Assembly (NCBI GenBank): GCA_037447655.1
Contig: JBBHKE010001438.1
Location: 1 to 64,000 of the forward strand
DNA length: 64,000 nt
Direction of reading: 5' to 3'
Origin: Zygnema cylindricum
Lineage: Eukaryota > Streptophyta > Zygnematophyceae > Zygnematales > Zygnemataceae
The translations under genes and the position numbers were made by a program. This document shows, piece after piece, positions 1-11,543 of the stretch. The notes under the pieces were generated by a model. That model saw only the letters and a program-made list of their open reading frames with translations, was not told where the DNA came from and did no database searches. How positions within the stretch are numbered: position 1 is the stretch's first letter; each line of letters begins with the position of its first letter.

Positions 1-48
<48 letters not shown>

Positions 49-79
49 CGGGGGGAGGGGGGGGGGGGGGGGGGGGGGG
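1..79. repeat. Poly-G run at window edge
   Basis: The first 79 bases are almost pure G, with one C and one A. It may be a true homopolymer, but it could equally be an assembly or sequencing artefact. There is no gene in it. Confidence 0.9.
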
Positions 80-179
80 TGTGGAAATTCCCTACTATTT
101 ACCATGCTATTTACCCTACGACTTATTACCGTGCTAAATTTGTACAGACCCCCACCTCCTACCAAATATATCGCGATAG

Positions 180-1095
180 TTTTTGTTGGTCCTGGAGCAA
201 TATATCGAGCCCTTTGACCGTTCGATATTTGATATATCAAATATTGAATTTATCGCGATAAATTTTTACCCGATACACCACCAATGATTTATGAGTTGTT
301 GCAACTCTTCGTGTGTGAAAATTAGTGTTGTGTATCGGTAAGGATTTGCCGATAATCGATATATTGGTACGATATATCAACATCGGTGTTATCGCCGATA
401 AATAACTCATAATATCAGTTGTTTATCGGCGATAACACCGATATCGATAACTTTACGGACCATACACATAAATGTATAGCCAGTACACTCAACTGTACGT
501 GTTATTCCCCAGACGCGCTGCAGACCCCCTTCCCCCCGGTTTCAGTAAAAATCGCGATATTTCCTTGATTATTTCTAATTTAAGGGGGTTTTACTTGGGT
601 TCCACGCTCCCATACCCTTCCAGAATGTCCTTTTGACTAATTTTTTTTTTTTCAGAAGATGGTGGTAGTAAATGGCAGCATTCTGACAGATTTGTTACTC
701 TGCTCTGTTCGTCTGTTCGTCTGGTTTTCGAAAAAGTTTAATTTATAAATTTGCAATGTAATTTATTTTTTTCGTTTCAGTACTATAGTTTTAGAACTAC
801 AAAGTATTATTTTAAATTTGTCAACGTTTATGTGCTGCGCTGTCCGTAATAAATTTCAGTTGAACAGATATGGAACAAATTCTTATACGTGGCATGCCAC
901 GCTATTTAAAGTCAATAATATAATACAGTATGTTATAAAGTACTATGTATGCATACTATATATTTTTAAAGTTATCGCCGATGTGGAATTTGTTGGTCTC
1001 GAACCGATATATCGGGACCTTTGACCGTTCGATAACCGATAACTATCGGTATCGATGTTATCGCGATAAAGTTTTTACCGATAAACAACACTAGT
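180..1095. repeat. TATCGCGATA-rich dispersed repeat with two direct copies
   Basis: Two direct copies of a roughly 100 bp block (about 190-290 and 1000-1095) share the string TTTGACCGTTCGATA followed by TATCGCGATAAA. Between them, the 355-463 stretch holds near-palindromic runs with GATAACACCGATATCG. The copies may be the ends of a decayed element of about 0.9 kb. No protein-coding signal is present and the family is not recognised. Confidence 0.45.
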
Positions 1096-1485
1096 GAAAA
1101 CGATCCTCTCATTTAGTATTGGAGTAAGGAATTGTTACACCTGTCTACAACCACGGACCCGTGTGTTGGACTCAATCTAAAAACTTTAACGCATGGGAAC
1201 TCCCTTTTAGCTCGGAGATGTTAAAGGCGCCCTAATAATGTTTGCGTAAGGTACACCAATAATTGTCATCATAGTGAAGCCACATCAATTAGAGATTCCA
1301 AGGTCGTACACAATAAATGGATTGAAGGTGATGTACTACTTAACAACTCAAATTCATTTCTAAGACTACTTTAGTTAGTGAGTTCATTGAGCAATTTTGA
1401 GAACGAGTGAAGCATTCACGGCCGGAGGGAAGAAGAACCGAAATTCACGCTCAGCATCGGGACCGAGGTCTACTCCGGAGCATTA
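1096..1485. other. Unassigned stretch
   Basis: No credible ORF, RNA gene or repeat is seen here. It separates the TATCGCGATA-rich repeat from the minisatellite. Confidence 0.5.
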
Positions 1486-1489
1486 GAAA

Positions 1490-3900
1490 GGAAAACGGAG
1501 TCAAACGGAGTCAAATGGAGGCAACTAGAGGCGAAAGGAGGTAAATCAAAGTAATCGGAGGTAAACAGAGAATAACAGAGGCAAGAGGGAGGCAAACGAA
1601 GTCGAATGAGAGGCAAACGGAGGGAAATGGAGTCAAATGGAGGCAATAGGAGGCAAAAGGAGGCTAACGGAAAAAAATTGAGGCAAACGGAGGGCAAAAC
1701 AGGGAAACAAAGGCAGGCAGAGGCAATTAGAAGTAAACGCAGGCAAATGGAGTCAAACGGGGGCTAACGGAGGCAAATGGAGACAAAAGGAGACAAATGG
1801 AGACCAACCTTGGCAAAATAAGTCAAACGGAGGCAACAAAGGCAAAGGGATAAAAGCGGAGGCAAACAAAGAAAAAAAGTGGGAAAAGGGAAGCAAAAGC
1901 CGGCAAACGGAGTTAAACGGAGGAAAATGGAGGCAAAGAGAGGCAAGAGGGTGGCAAACAAAGCCAAACAAGAGGCAAACGTGGTTAAAAAGAGGAAAAC
2001 GGATGCAAACGGAGTCAAACAAAGGTCGAGGAGGGAATGGAGACTACAGGGAAGTGAGCGGGGTCCAACAGAGGGAAACGAATGGAAATAGAGGCAATAG
2101 TAGGGGGAAAAAGGCATACTGAAGCAAGCCTAAAGCAAACCGGGGCAACGGGTGCAAGAGGGAGTCCAATGGAGGCAAACGGAGGAAAACGGAGGCAAAT
2201 AAAAGCAAAGGGGGCTAGAGGGAGGAAATCCGCGTCAAATAGAGTCAATCGGAGGCAAACATAGGCTAACCAAATGAAACAGAGGTTAAAGAAGCCAAAC
2301 AAAGGCAAACAGGGACAAACTGAGAAAAACATAGTGAAATGGAGAGAAACAAAGGGAAACGGAGGAAAGCGGGGTGAAACAAGGGCAAACAGAGGCAAAT
2401 GGAACCAAACGGAGGGAAACAGACGCAAACGGAGGGAAACAGAGGTAAACGAGCAAAAAAGAAGGGAAACAGATGGAATCGAAGGCAAATGGAGGCAAAC
2501 GGAGGAAAGAGGGAGGCAAGAGGAGTTAAACACAGGCAGAAGGATGAACGAAGTCAAACGGTGCAAACGAACGCAAACGGAGGCAAGACAAGGCAAACGG
2601 AGTTAAACGGGGGCACATGGATGCGGATTTAGTAAAAAAGAGACGACATAGGCAAACGGAGGTAAAACAGAGTCAAAGAGAGGCAAAAAGAATGAAACAA
2701 CGGTAAATGGAGGCAAACAGAGTCAAACAGAACTAAATGGAGGCAAGCAAAGGCAAATGGAATAAAACGAAGGCAAACAGGGGCAAATACACGCAAATAA
2801 AGGTAAACGGAGTCAAACAAAGGCAAAATAGAGTCAAACATAGTCAAATAGAGTGAAACAACGGCCAATGGAGGCGAACGTGGTGAAACATAGCCAAATG
2901 GAGGCAAACGGAGGCAGCAAAAGCAAATGGAGTAAAACCGAGGGAAACGAAAGAAAAAGAGGGAAACGGAGCCAAACCGAGTGAAACAAAGGCAAACCGG
3001 GGCAGAGACACACAAATAAAATTAAATGAAGTTAAACGATGGCAAACGAAGGCAAACATGGGTAAAGTAGGTAAACGGGGGCCAAAAGTAGCAAATGGAG
3101 GATATTAGAGTTCAACAGGGGTAGCAGTGTCAAACGGGGTCAAATAGAGCCAACCGGATGGAAATAGATGCAAATGGAGGTAAGAGGAGGCAAATCGAGG
3201 CAAGAGGGAGGCAAACGGAAGAAATTGGTGAGGCAAACAGAGGCAACTAGAGTCAAACAAAGGTGAAAGGGAGGCAAACAGAGATAAGAGGGAGGCAAAC
3301 GAAAAGAAGCGGATGCAACGGAGTCAAATAGAGGTAAACACAAGCCAATCGGACAAATGAAGGTAAATGAAGGCAAACAAAACCCTAAAAAACCCTAAAA
3401 ACCCTAAAAAACCCTACAAAACCCTAAAAAAAGAAGGCAGACGGGCCCAAATTGAGACAAACACAGGTAGAGGAAGGCACACAAAAATCAAATGGAGGCA
3501 AATGGATTCAAATGGAAATAAGTAGAGGTACATGGAGTCAAACAGTGGGAAACAAAGTCACACGGTTGTAATCGAACTGAAACAAAGGCCAAAATGCCAA
3601 ACGGAGGCAAACAGAGTAAAACTAAGTCAAACAAAGATTGAGGGAAACAAAGTCACGAGGGAAGCAAACGGAGGCAAAGGGGGGGGGGAACAGAGACTAC
3701 AAGGAGGCAAAAGGAGTCAAAAAAGGTCAAACAGGGTCAAACAGGGTCAAACAAAGGCAAGCAAAAGCAAATGGAGTCAAATAGAGGAAAACGGATTCAA
3801 ACAAAGTCAAACATAGTCAATCGGAGGCAAACAGAGGCAAAGATAGGCAAATTCAAGCAAACAAGACGAAGGCGAAGAGATTCAACGCGGAGACAAGTGA
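1490..3900. repeat. Degenerate GGAGGCAAAC minisatellite, about 2.4 kb
   Basis: The + strand is an almost uninterrupted run of a degenerate 10-11 bp unit, typically GGAGGCAAAC, with variants such as GGAGTCAAAC and GAGGCAAATG. It is strongly purine-rich on the + strand. Long apparent ORFs on both strands (lysine/arginine/glutamine-rich on +, serine/phenylalanine/proline-rich on -) follow from the lack of stop codons in the unit and are not genes. A 45 bp telomere-like array interrupts it near 3385. Confidence 0.9.
3385..3430. repeat. Telomere-like AACCCTAAA repeats, block 1
   Basis: Five or so units of AACCCTAAA, with variable numbers of A, occur in tandem. The unit resembles the plant telomere repeat CCCTAAA with extra A residues. 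It lies inside the purine-rich minisatellite, so it is interstitial and not a chromosome end. Confidence 0.7.
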
Positions 3901-3904
3901 AGTA

Positions 3905-3985
3905 AAAACAAAACCCGAAGAAACCCTAAAAATCCCCTAAAAAACCCTAAGAAACTTTTAAAACCCTAAAAAACCTAAAACATGG
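3905..3985. repeat. Telomere-like AACCCTAAA repeats, block 2
   Basis: A second array of imperfect ACCCTAAAA units sits exactly where the GGAGGCAAAC minisatellite ends. The same unit is found in block 1 about 500 bp upstream. Confidence 0.7.
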
Positions 3986-4497
3986 TTTTTTTATTCCCAT
4001 CTCTCATAGCAGAAAACCACTTTCAATTATATCACTACATTTTATAGTAATTGAATACCATTTGATTACTAATATTCTTAGAGGCGTTACCTATATGCTT
4101 AATCGTATGTTTGGTTAAATTCGTGTTCGGATTCGGATGATGGTGCGTGGTTGCAAGCCACACCAATCTTTTGTCACTTCCTTTATTTGTTGTTTCATGT
4201 ATACATTTGGTTTGTTTTGCCTTCCACTTATGAGGAGCTCGCCTTCTTCTACAAGCAACCTATTGATTCAAAACGAATTCATTTTTTTCGTTGTTGACAT
4301 CGCTTCAAACGTAATACTGTGTATGACTTCGTGCGAGATATAATTCATACAATTGGCGCATAAGCGTGGTAATTAGTTAAACGAGAGGTTTCGCGTATAT
4401 TTCCTCTCGACTTGTACTATATAAGTCTTCGACACTCTCGCGTGGCCTTTGCTTTTTCTCTCAAGATGTGAGGATGGCCTTTGGTAATGTTTTCCAC

Positions 4498-5038
4498 TAC
4501 ACCGCGAATCGTTATTAGTGTCAAAGTTTAAATAGTGTTGAAGAAAATTTACCGTAATTGATGCTAATTAAGAATTTGAAATTTTTCAAAAAAAAGGTGT
4601 ATTCTAATTTCGGCGTTTATGCTAATTTGGGAACAGCAAAAATGGAATATTCGCCGTACGATTATATACATTAATATATGTATCCGTACAAAATATTAGA
4701 AATCGTACGCCGTCGCGAATTTAAAATATCCGTACATGCTATACTAATTTACGTGTCAGACTAATCCCGTTTTTTTTAGCGCACGTTCCTATGCGTGCGC
4801 GTCTGATTTAATTCATTTTTTGTAAATTTTCACTTGAAAAGGTACAGTTATGTACGGTCTGACATCGACCGTACACCACACTATTTATATTTTATTGTAC
4901 TTTCGGGCTTTACTTAATTTTGTACGGTACCTTAATTAACGTCAAGGAAAATTAAAAGCATGTATCCTATTTGAAAAAAAATCAAAATTTTAAGAACCCA
5001 AATTAGTGACTTTGACACTAATAACGATCCGCGGTGTA
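4498..5038. mobile_element. MITE with TACACCGCG termini (541 bp)
   Basis: The left end reads TACACCGCGAATCGTTATTA and continues GTGTCAAAGT. The right end is its reverse complement with one mismatch, giving terminal inverted repeats of about 30 bp. The interior is non-coding and holds a GTACGGTC / GACCGTAC inverted pair. The same terminal family recurs at 21.3-23.7 kb, 36.8 kb, 40.6 kb and elsewhere. No clean target duplication is visible at this copy. Confidence 0.8.
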
Positions 5039-5067
5039 GTATCCAACTGACACACTAGTCCTTTCCC

Positions 5068-5265
5068 GTGGGGCATTACATACACGAACGTGGTGGCCAC
5101 AAATATAGGGGCTTCCAAGGAAAGAGATTACTTTTTGTCCCATTTGCAACGGAGATTTTTGGCACTGTTGACAAATCCTTCCATAATTTCCTACTCAATT
5201 GTGTCAAAAAAAATAAAGATAAAGAGGTCGAAGGTATCCCTCACTTAGCTTTATCGTTTCTATAG
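5068..5265 (+). pseudogene. Possible LINE-type C-terminal fragment
   Basis: A 65-codon ORF contains a stretch reading RLLFVPFATEIFGTVDKSF. It resembles the pattern FVPFAxExxGxxG seen near the C-terminus of some algal and plant LINE polyproteins. No reverse transcriptase motif lies upstream, because a MITE ends at 5038. If the assignment is right this is a 3' remnant. It could also be a chance ORF. Confidence 0.25.
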
Positions 5266-5269
5266 TCAA

Positions 5270-5870
5270 CATGATCCGCAAATTTACTTCGACAAAACAA
5301 GGTGGTAGATGACAAACGGGGCCTTTAGATCATTCACTAAATGGCTTGGTCCACATCCACGATCTTTAGAATTGTGGACCTTAGAATATTACGCTTTTAT
5401 ATAGCCATCACAATGGGTTTTTTATCGTTGTTTGTAGTTGACTTTGGTTTTCCTTTAGTTCTATTGGTTACTTGTTATAGATTATGTGGTTTGGCTTGTT
5501 GGTTCTCTATGTTGATGCCAAAAGTAACGTCAAAGAATCTCCTTTAGCAAAGATTTTTCGTCGCTTTCGGTGGATTTAAATCCACCCTGTACGAAGGCAC
5601 ATGGCCATTACCCATTGTCAAGGATTATATCTTTTATTAAGTGTAGCAATATTATACGTCCAGTGTGTGGCTAGTGCTTCGCAGAGGACAGTTGAGGACA
5701 TTGTGCAAACACTCAACAAAAAGAGCGTAAAAGAGAAAATTGGACAGTCAAAATTGTCGCCCAAAAGTTTGGAGAATCTTGAAACGTGTTTTACATAAAA
5801 GAAAAAAAAACTACGCCCAAATACGTAAAGGTACGTTTTCCATTAAAGTGCCTCAGTTTTTGCTTGATGG
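5270..5870. other. Unassigned stretch
   Basis: Short ORFs are present (for example 5341-5547 and 5601-5798), but none shows a recognisable domain. No repeat structure was detected. Confidence 0.4.
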
Positions 5871-5879
5871 AGTCCCACT

Positions 5880-6122
5880 TAATTTAAAAGCCAACATGTG
5901 CTCTCAAAAGTGAAGTCCACCTAAAATGAGATAGTGTTTGCGCGACAACACTTCTATTTACATGTGGTTGCCGCAGTTTTGTTACCGTAGACCTTGGCCG
6001 GCCGAGTGAAATGTTGATTTTCTTATGACGGTCGACGTTCACATGTGCGGCAAAATGTTAACCGATTGGTACTTTTGCAAGTCAAAGTTGTCTAGCGGTT
6101 TAACCGACAAATCTAAACTCAG
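5880..6122. repeat. Solo arm of a long inverted-repeat element
   Basis: The block holding TTGCCGCAGTTTTGTTACCG, then CGGCCG and ATGACGGTCGACGT, is shared with the arms of the 44.88-47.39 kb element (both orientations) and with 63.5-63.8 kb. It is cut off by a GTACACCGTGAG sequence at 6122 that looks like a MITE terminus. Confidence 0.6.
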
Positions 6123-6600
6123 CGGTACACCGTGAGTTACTATTAATATTAAGAAATAATTAGTGTTATTAACTCTAATTTGGATTTTTCGGGTTTCGAA
6201 TAAATACCTTTTACTCTAACTTATTCATAACTCTAATTTGGGTATAGTTCGCTTCTAATGAATCTGCGATCAAGATCTTTACACTGAAAAAGGTATTAGT
6301 ACAAAATCTAACAAATCGTACACCGTCGCATCCTTTACTCTAATTGATTCATGACTCTAATTTGGGTTTTCTCCCATATAATTAATACACTATCAATATC
6401 TTTGTATTAAAATAGGTACGATCTCATTTTGCCTTTTATTTTGAGCGCAGTTTTACGTGCGTTCACGATTATTTTAATCAATGTTTTGCCTTTATTACTT
6501 AACAAAGTACAATTTTGTACGAACTAACACGTTTCGTACACCAATCTATTCAAGATTACCATAAATTAGAGTTGTTAACTGTAACAGTAATAGCGGATCG
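6123..6600. repeat. AT-rich MITE-like remnant with internal tandem copy
   Basis: It starts with a GTACACCGTGAG motif like the TACACCG termini. It contains two loose copies of a roughly 120 bp segment (about 6212-6310 and 6336-6420) sharing CTCTAATTTGGGT. No coding potential is seen. Confidence 0.4.
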
Positions 6601-7214
6601 AACTTGTTTATAAATGGGTATTTAGGTGTTATGATTATAGAGTACTAAAATTGGTAGACATCCGCGAAAGAATCACGCTATTTGGAGTTATATTTTAAAA
6701 GTTATAGCGATGGGTGTATTACTTATTTTGTTTATATCCGGAAAACAATATTAGGGTACTTTTGCATGTAACGGAAACTTAGTCTTGTTACTTTGTTTTC
6801 TAGCGAAGATTCTCAATACAGCTTTCAAAGCATTCGTATGTAAAGAAATGAAATCGTAACTTTAGATTGTGACGGATGTATACGCGCGTGTAATTTGTGA
6901 CGATTATAGACGCGTACAAAACTCGCGACAATTGATGATGTTTACAAAATAGAGACGATTGTGGACGTCAAGCTATTATGACATTGTAGATGTTTAGGGT
7001 TGCAATTGTGTGTCCTTTATTGGACTACATAATTCAGGAAGCCTCTAGATAGTTGTTAACTAACCCACTTTCAATGGAAGCCACTGCTGACCAAGCAATC
7101 AAGCTCATTATCTGACTATAACCGTGTGCTGATTGGACTCCCTTGAGTCCGTAGAAAAAAGAATCTTTGAAAACGCCTATTAAGGCGATAAGTTATAGGG
7201 TGGCAAAGATGCCA

Positions 7215-7226
7215 ATTTATATAAAC
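7215..7226 (-). promoter_or_regulatory. TATA box in element A 3' LTR
   Basis: TTTATATAAATT is present on the minus strand. The matching site in the 5' LTR is at about 19136-19146. It would place the U3/R border roughly 780-800 bp into the LTR. Confidence 0.5.
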
Positions 7227-7693
7227 TCTCAAAGAGAGAGAGAACCATCTACCTGATTTTTCCGAAGTCCTAGTTTCCTCTCACAACCCCTATCTACTGA
7301 CAGTACGAACTAATTAGAACATTGTACACTACTAGAAAGTACTATTGGCGATGTATATTTTGTACGGCCTCTATACGACAAGGCCATTAAGCAAACGCGT
7401 GTCCACTTTTCAGTCGTCCGTACGCTCCTCGGAATTCTCCCGACCGAATGTTATCTCTCCATGTGGCGCCAGGTAATGTCACGTCACAAAATTCCAAAGT
7501 GACCAGTGCGGGATCTCGGCAAGATGTGCGCCGTTAGATAGAATTTAGTATCTCGTCTCAACTGTTAAAATAAACGTCTTACTAATTTGTTTTGTGCGGA
7601 ATCCTATCCGCACTGTATTTAACTTGTTCCATATATCTATGTTTACATTTCCATAAATTGAAATAACTCCGTAACATTGTTTAAATATATGTC

Positions 7694-7794
7694 CAACCCT
7701 ATATACCCTAGCGAACTATTACGACAGACCGGTAAGAGCGTACGGCTACGCCATGCTCTACCGGTCGGAGGTTCAAGTCCTGCCGGACTCAATC
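7694..7794 (+). other. Antisense tRNA-like module in LTR A
   Basis: The + strand shows TAGCGAACTA (A-box-like), then AAGAGCGTACGGCTACGCC, then GGTTCAAGTCC, which is a perfect Pol III B-box, then CTGCCGGACTCA like a tRNA acceptor end. The T-stem has one mismatch and the anticodon arm does not fold, so this is not a functional tRNA gene. It is repeated in the 5' LTR at about 19632-19713. Confidence 0.5.
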
Positions 7795-8005
7795 TTTTTG
7801 TTGAGAGTGACTTAGGTCACTCTTCAGTCTTGCATTGGTGAAGCTGAGGCAGCCATGGCTCCACTATTCTCTCTCTCTCTTTCAGTATCTACAACAAGTA
7901 TGGGGGATGGAGAGAGAAGGTGGAGGCAGACTGCCTACGCTTGTCACTATTTTCTTTCTATTTATACCTAGAAAATACTATTAAACCCTTTAGTTAATTT
8001 CAACA

Positions 8006-8020
8006 CTCCCCTTATTTTCT
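8006..8020 (-). other. Element A polypurine tract
   Basis: On the minus strand the purine run AAAATAAGGGGAG lies directly before the 3' LTR start TGTTG. This is the expected plus-strand primer. Confidence 0.8.
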
Positions 8021-9587
8021 AGTCTAGTTTTAATTTTTCTCTCAAACCGCATTTTTCCCTACAATACTTTAATTTGGGAGAGGGCACAGGTTTGGTCATC
8101 ATGTTAGCCACCATTTCTTCATCATATCTATACAGAAGATTCAAAATTTTGTTTTCAACTTTTTCTCTTACGAAGCTCAATCTTATGTCTATATGTTTAG
8201 CTTTGAAATGATGTTTTGGATTGGCTGCAATTGCAATTGCAGCTTGATTATCACAAAAGACTTCATGCACTCCCTCCTTCGTATACCCCAATTCTTGGAA
8301 CAAGGATTTCACCCACATCAACTCTTTCACAGCAAAACATGAGGCTATATACCCAGCCTCCATAGTAGACTGAGCGACCACCTTTTGTTGCTTACTGCTC
8401 CAACAGCAAGCACCTTCCCCCACATACAAAACATATCTAGAAGTGCATCTTCTCAAAGGTGCATCCCCATAACTGGCATCACTCCAAGTGGTGATATCAG
8501 TGTGCTCCCCTCCCAAATGCAACCATAATTCTCTAGTTCCAACCAGATATCTCATGACTCTCTTGGCTGCCTCCCAATCTCTCTTTCTAGGATCATTGAG
8601 ACTCCTACTGAGGACTCCTACTGCTGCCGCTATGTCTGGCCTTGTACAGTTCATAAAGTAGATCAAACTTCCTACGACCTGTCTGTAAGGAATAGACTTT
8701 ATAAACTCTCTCTCCTCTGGACTCATCTGATCATCTAAGATTATCACTCCTCCTTCTACACTCCCATCACTTACTTTTTTCAAGTCCATGGGAGTGGTAC
8801 AACTGTTAGCTTTCTCCATTTGGAATTTCTCAAGCATATTTCCTATTGTTTCTTTCTGAGTGAGTCTTATGATATTTTTACCCCTATCTCTTTCCATTTG
8901 AATCCCCAAAATATATCTTGCCTCCCCTAAATCTTTCATGTCAAATCTGCTTCTAAGATCTTTCTTCAACTTATTGATATTTTCCAAAGACTTACTTAAC
9001 ACCAGCAGATCATCCACATTAATTGCAATAAAGACCACACCATTCTCATCCTCAAACATATAGATAGAATGGTCAGAGTTGATCCTAATATATCCTAGAC
9101 CACTAGGAAACTCATCTAGTTTCTTATTCCACTGTCGTGGAGCCTGCTTAAGTCCATATAAGGATTTTATGAGCCTGCAGACTTTACTCTCTTCTCCATT
9201 CACCACAAATCCCTCTGGTTGCCTCATGAAGATTTCTTCCTCTAACTCACCATTGAGGAAGGCGGTCTTAATGTCCATATGATGAATTTCCATGTCTTCC
9301 GCTACTGCTAGACTGAGGAGAATCCTGACTGATGGGAAACGAACAACTGGGGCAAATGTCTCCTCATAGTCAATCCCCTCCTTTTGGGTGAAACCCTTTG
9401 CCACCAAACAAGCCTTATATCTTTCGATGGTATTGTCAGGGTTTAGTTTTAGTTTAAAGACCCATTTACACCCAATACGTTTTCTATCTGGAGGGCAATC
9501 CGCTAGTTCCCAGGTATTTGCTTCCATGATGGAAGCCATTTCATCATTTATGGCCCTGATCCATCCGTCCTTTTCAGGACTGTTCAC
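8019..9587 (-). pseudogene. Element A reverse transcriptase and RNase H
   Basis: This 522-codon ORF covers the full copia reverse transcriptase and RNase H. The RT thumb-to-fingers landmarks are clear: KWVFKLK, ARLVAKGF-like [33 protein letters not shown] and KSLYGLKQAPRQW. The catalytic box reads NVDDLL where the family normally has YVDDLL, so the tyrosine is replaced. RNase H shows TTWSDASYGD, QSTMEAGYIA and FCDNQAAIAIA, and the tail KHIDIRLSFVREKV is typical. It is the longest intact piece of element A, but it is separated from the upstream domains by stops and shifts. Confidence 0.9.
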
Positions 9588-9593
9588 TGCCTC

Positions 9594-9990
9594 CTAGTAT
9601 GACTGAGGCTCATCATGATGTGATAGCTTAGTTACGTTATGAGCCGCCTGTTTCTCTTGTAGCCTTTTGCTGCTCCTTCTCCCCCCTTCAAATTTTGAAG
9701 CTGGAATAGAGGGAAGTCTTGGGTTCCTCCTTAGTGTCTCATTAGCTCCCCTATTCATGGAAGATAGTTCCGATTCCTCCTTTTTTGTCTCCTCGAAATC
9801 CATGGGAATATGTGGGGTATCTAGTAGCTCTCCTGTATCTTCGATCTCCCCTAAATCTGCAATCACGGTATCATGTCTTTTTCGGGAAAAACAGAGTTCT
9901 CCTCACTCTCTTACTCAAACCTGATTCTTATCTTCTTAGTATGTTTAAAAGGGTCAATTGACTTTCTTTCATTTATGACAACTAGGTGTT
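9594..9990 (-). pseudogene. Element A linker between integrase and reverse transcriptase
   Basis: An acidic, serine-rich minus-strand segment (9594-9866) lies between integrase and RT, with RRNPRLPSIPASKFEGGRRSS near its middle. Such low-complexity linkers are usual in copia polyproteins. It ends in a stop just before the RT ORF. Confidence 0.6.
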
Positions 9991-10049
9991 TTACCAGAAT
10001 GATATCTTGCTTTGCTAAGTCATAAACTTTATATCCTTTAACATCCTCA

Positions 10050-10970
10050 TCATATCCCACAAAATATCCAGGTTTTCCTTAGCATCAAGTTTCCAGTTTT
10101 TCTTATCCGTATCAGAATGTAAACTTGGCTACGAAATACTTTAAGGTGAGAGATATCCGGTTTCCTTCCAACCCATCTCTCATAAGGTGTCATACCTTTG
10201 ATTGTTGAGGTTGAGACTTTATTCGTAATGTAGTTGGCACAGTTCATGGCTTCTGCCCAAAATCTCTTTCCTATTTTCTTGTCAGACAACATACTGCATA
10301 CACTATCTCCTAGTGTTCGGTTTAACCTCTCAGCCTCCCCATTTTGTTTTGGATTATGCGGTATTGTTTTTTGGGGCTGAACTCTGTCAAACTGGCTAGA
10401 GGTATATTCCCCCCCATTATCACTCGTTATTCTCTTAATGGGGGTTCCATGCAACTTTTCACTCTAGGCTTTATATTCTTTGAAGTAAATTGGTGTTTCA
10501 GACTTTGTTAGTAGAAAGTAGACTCTAGAATATCTGGACCAGTCATAAGTAATTGTCAACATATACCTCTTCCCTCCAACTGAGGGTACCCTTACTGGTC
10601 CCCAAATATTTGTGTGGATTATATCTAGTACCTTTTCCCCTCTATATGTGTCGGCTTGAGGAAAAGGAAGTCTGTGAGCCTTTCTTTGGGCACAACCACT
10701 ATAATCATCCACTATTTCATTGCTACTGAACTGAATGCCTTCCACTACACCAAGCTTCTTCATTTCCCTCAACCTATCAAAATGCACATGCCCCAACTGC
10801 TTATGCCAAATCATCAATTTCGGGACACCAACATAGTAAGCATTTTTTTTCATTACCCAGGTTAAGCCTAAACATTCTTTGGTTACCCTTATCTGTAGTG
10901 AACTAAACTTCATCCCCATACTTAGTAGTACAAACTCCCTTTCTAGTGAAGGTATCAAACTCTTTGTCAT
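10050..10970 (-). pseudogene. Element A integrase, frameshifted
   Basis: Two minus-strand ORFs (10464-10970 and 10050-10454) together cover GAG-pre-integrase and integrase. The zinc-binding region shows WHKQLGH and GCAQRKAHR, with the first cysteine of the usual CxxC replaced by tyrosine. The catalytic core gives IHTNIWGP, where the family has D, so the first acidic residue is N here. SDNGGEY supplies the second aspartate and NPKQNGEAERLNRTL the glutamate. The break between the two ORFs is near 10455-10463. The enzyme is not functional. Confidence 0.85.
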
Positions 10971-11057
10971 CTAACACAGATGTAGAGAAAAGATTTTTAC
11001 TCAGCTGAAGAATATAGAGCACATCTGAGAAAGTGAGTATAGAAGTCTTACCCTCCA

Positions 11058-11543
11058 CTAAGACTTCAGATCTACTGATCCCACTAGATCTGTAGTAACC
11101 ACTCTCCCATCCCCATACTCTATTTCTACAGTAGAGATTTTCCTTAGCTTAGTGAAGAGTTCTTTGTCACGACACCTATGCAGGGATGCACCTAAGTCGA
11201 TGATCCATCCTTCCTGTGGAGCTTCCCGAATTGCTCCTAGGGCACACTTCTGTCTCCAAGGGATCTCCTTTTTCTCCAGACTCTCGTCAAGAAGAAGCTC
11301 CCCATCCTCCTCAGAGGACTCGTCCTCGGTTTCTTTTGTCACCTTTGTGACCAAAAGTGCCTTTGTCTTCCCTCCTGAAAAACCCCTCCATGGTTCTCTT
11401 AGAGCCACAGCTCCGACAGCTTGACACAATCCGCGATAAAGTGTCCCAGCTTTTTGCAATAATGACGAAGGGACTTTGGGGGCCCTGGTCCTCCAAGCTG
11501 AACTCTTTCTCTTTTGTATGGCTTTTTTGAGTTCGGTCTCCAC
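11058..11543 (-). pseudogene. Element A Gag tail and protease
   Basis: A minus-strand ORF covers the end of Gag and the aspartic protease. The active-site region reads WIIDLGASLH where copia elements have WIIDSGAS, so the D-S/T-G triad is mutated to D-L-G. The acidic run ESSEEDGELLLDE precedes it. It overlaps the Gag ORF at 11399-11899 in another frame, which marks a frameshift in the nucleocapsid region. Confidence 0.8.

Larger units (their letters stand above)
7001..8005 (-). repeat. Element A 3' LTR
   Basis: The 1005 bp LTR starts TGTTGAAATTAACT at 8005 and ends AATTGCA at 7001. The minus-strand promoter has a TATA-like TTTATATAAATT at about 7215-7226. A tRNA-like module reads on the + strand at 7694-7794, antisense to the LTR. 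Confidence 0.9.

Noticed and set aside
1470-3816. Many long ORFs on both strands in the minisatellite, up to 193 codons
   Set aside because: They follow from a 10-11 bp purine-rich unit without stop codons. The translated pattern has no domain and overlaps on both strands.
7694-7794. True tRNA gene
   Set aside because: The B-box is perfect, but the anticodon arm and D-arm do not fold and the acceptor stem is incomplete. It is reported as a tRNA-like module only.
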